Assembly: GCA_023128035.1 (NCBI GenBank)
Contig: JAGMES010000227.1
Location: 1 to 6,053, forward strand
From: Halanaerobiales bacterium
GTDB lineage: Bacteria; Bacillota_F; Halanaerobiia; DY22613
DNA length: 6,053 nucleotides
Direction: 5' to 3'
The translations under genes and the position numbers were made by a program. Each line of letters begins with the position of its first letter. The stretch's first letter is position 1. Positions 5,143-6,053 of the stretch are shown in pieces. The notes beneath the pieces are model-generated. The model did not search any database, was not told the origin of the DNA, and saw only the letters and a list, made by a program, of their open reading frames with translations.

Positions 5143-6053
5143 ATGTTCAAAGAAAATAATGATCATACTCAAGTACAATTACTTAATACTTCAACATGGA
5201 TGAGTCCTTCCATTAAAAAAAAATTATTAAAAAGCTGGGCACCTATCTTTTATGAGCATGTCTTTTGTAAAATTTATGAAAAAATCTTTGCTCCACTTTA
5301 TTCAGAAGACAATGGAAGACCCAATTTCCCTATAAATATCCTACTCTCCCTCGAATTCATCAAACATCTTTTCGACTATACTGACGAAGAGCTCATTGAT
5401 CAATTTTACTATAACTATCAAGTTGCCTATGCTTTGAAAATACAAACATTGGGAGAAATTAATCTAGCTCCACGAATATTATACAACTTTCGTTCTAGAG
5501 TATATCACTATTTGCTTAAAAATTCTAAAGAAGAGAATGTCATTTTTGAACAGTTCGTTGAATTAACTAGATATTTTATTAACATTACAGATATTACAAC
5601 TAGCGAGCAGAGAATGGATTCAACGTTCATTTCTTCAAATATTAAACGTTCTGGAAGACTTGTTCTTGGAATGAATGTCCTTGAACAGGCTGTTAAAGCC
5701 ATTCCTGAATCATTACGTTCTGACTCCCTTTCTAAAGTATTGGAAAACAACTTTAGATCAGATCTATTGTACCGTTCCAAATCAAATCAATCTAAAGAAA
5801 AAATTGGATTCATTATAAATCTTTGCTTAGAAGTATTAAAAATTACTGATAAAAATTCTGAATTAAGGTCTAAAGATAAAATAAAGATATTAAAACGTTT
5901 TGTAGAAGAACAAACTGCTTTTGACACCGAAACATCTACATATAGAATAAAAGAAGGAAAAGAAATTTCGTCAAATTCACTTCAATCTGCCTACGATACT
6001 GATGCAACCTATCGAAAAAAAGGAAACCGTAAAAGTGTTGGTTATTCACTAAA
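5143..6053 (+). CDS. IS1182-family transposase, N-terminal 303 residues (3' end outside the window)
   Basis: The frame is open from the ATG at 5143 (GGGGTG ribosome binding site at 5132-5137) to the window end. The N-terminal part (about residues 35-125) has the DUF772-like pattern of IS1182/IS5-group transposases: PINILLSLEFIKHLFDYTDEEL then a YNYQVAYAL segment and FRSRVYHY. The first catalytic Asp of the DDE centre is probably D159 in RMDSTFISSNI. At the end, DTDATYRKKGNRKSVGYSL (about 285-303) matches the conserved stretch before the second acidic residue in this family. The family's usual length suggests 150-250 residues are missing. It catalyses cut-and-paste or copy movement of its own element; the frame shows no damage in this window, so it may be active. 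Confidence 0.85.
   Translation, partial: MFKENNDHTQVQLLNTSTWMSPSIKKKLLKSWAPIFYEHVFCKIYEKIFAPLYSEDNGRPNFPINILLSLEFIKHLFDYTDEELIDQFYYNYQVAYALKIQTLGEINLAPRILYNFRSRVYHYLLKNSKEENVIFEQFVELTRYFINITDITTSEQRMDSTFISSNIKRSGRLVLGMNVLEQAVKAIPESLRSDSLSKVLENNFRSDLLYRSKSNQSKEKIGFIINLCLEVLKITDKNSELRSKDKIKILKRFVEEQTAFDTETSTYRIKEGKEISSNSLQSAYDTDATYRKKGNRKSVGYSL

Larger units (their letters stand above)
5014..6053 (+). mobile_element. IS1182-family insertion sequence, left part
   Basis: The left edge is placed where ABC-protein similarity ends, within about 10 nt of 5014. The sequence CTGCAAAAACCC shortly inside may belong to the terminal inverted repeat, but the right end lies outside the window so this cannot be confirmed. 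The element carries its own promoter (5080-5108) and a transposase reading rightward off the window edge. Confidence 0.6.

Noticed and set aside
5508..5780. 90-aa minus-strand ORF
   Set aside because: It is antisense to the IS1182-type transposase and has no independent support.

Overview
The window is AT-rich (roughly 30% G+C by eye). It uses Gram-positive-style GGAG or G-run ribosome binding sites, sigma-A-like promoters and T-tailed hairpin terminators. Together with a Firmicute-type SecA tail (C-terminal CPCG...CC zinc motif) and an IS1182-type transposase, this suggests a low-GC Firmicute, most likely a clostridial lineage. The genus cannot be read from the sequence. The region looks accessory: two intact paralogous ATPases and one nuclease-like gene lie among truncated and frameshifted gene remains.

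Layout. Positions 1-815 hold no intact gene. They contain one copy of a 54-bp direct repeat (155-208), a multiply frameshifted ORF (262-510), a minus-strand terminator (536-563) and a second decayed ORF (606-762). Positions 816-2679 are a minus-strand two-gene operon. It encodes an ABC/AAA-type ATPase (366 aa) followed, with an 11-nt overlap, by a 257-aa protein with a Toprim-like E...DxD pattern. Positions 2785-2830 are a terminator. Positions 2873-3970 encode a second ATPase on the minus strand. It aligns with the first without gaps at about 70% identity (hand count) but has no nuclease gene after it. Positions 4121-4578 are the 3' end of a secA gene with its own terminator, cut off upstream at a junction carrying a possible third ATPase scrap and the second copy of the 54-bp repeat (4605-4658). 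On the plus strand, a good promoter (4823-4851) drives an ABC-transporter ATPase gene that breaks after about 33 codons. There an IS1182-family element begins; its transposase (from 5143) runs off the end of the window.

How the genes may work together. The ATPase plus overlapping Toprim-like gene has the architecture of two-gene defence or toxin systems such as RloAB and PARIS (AriA/AriB), in which an ABC-type ATPase senses a trigger and controls a Toprim-type nuclease. Assignment to this class is inference from motifs and gene order. The most unusual feature is the tandem second ATPase. It has kept the overall fold motifs, but its Walker B catalytic Glu is Asp and it lacks its own effector, so it could be an alternative sensor, a modulator or a decaying duplicate. 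The whole block, including the secA tail, lies between nearly identical 54-bp direct repeats, which suggests a recombination-derived or mobile defence cassette.
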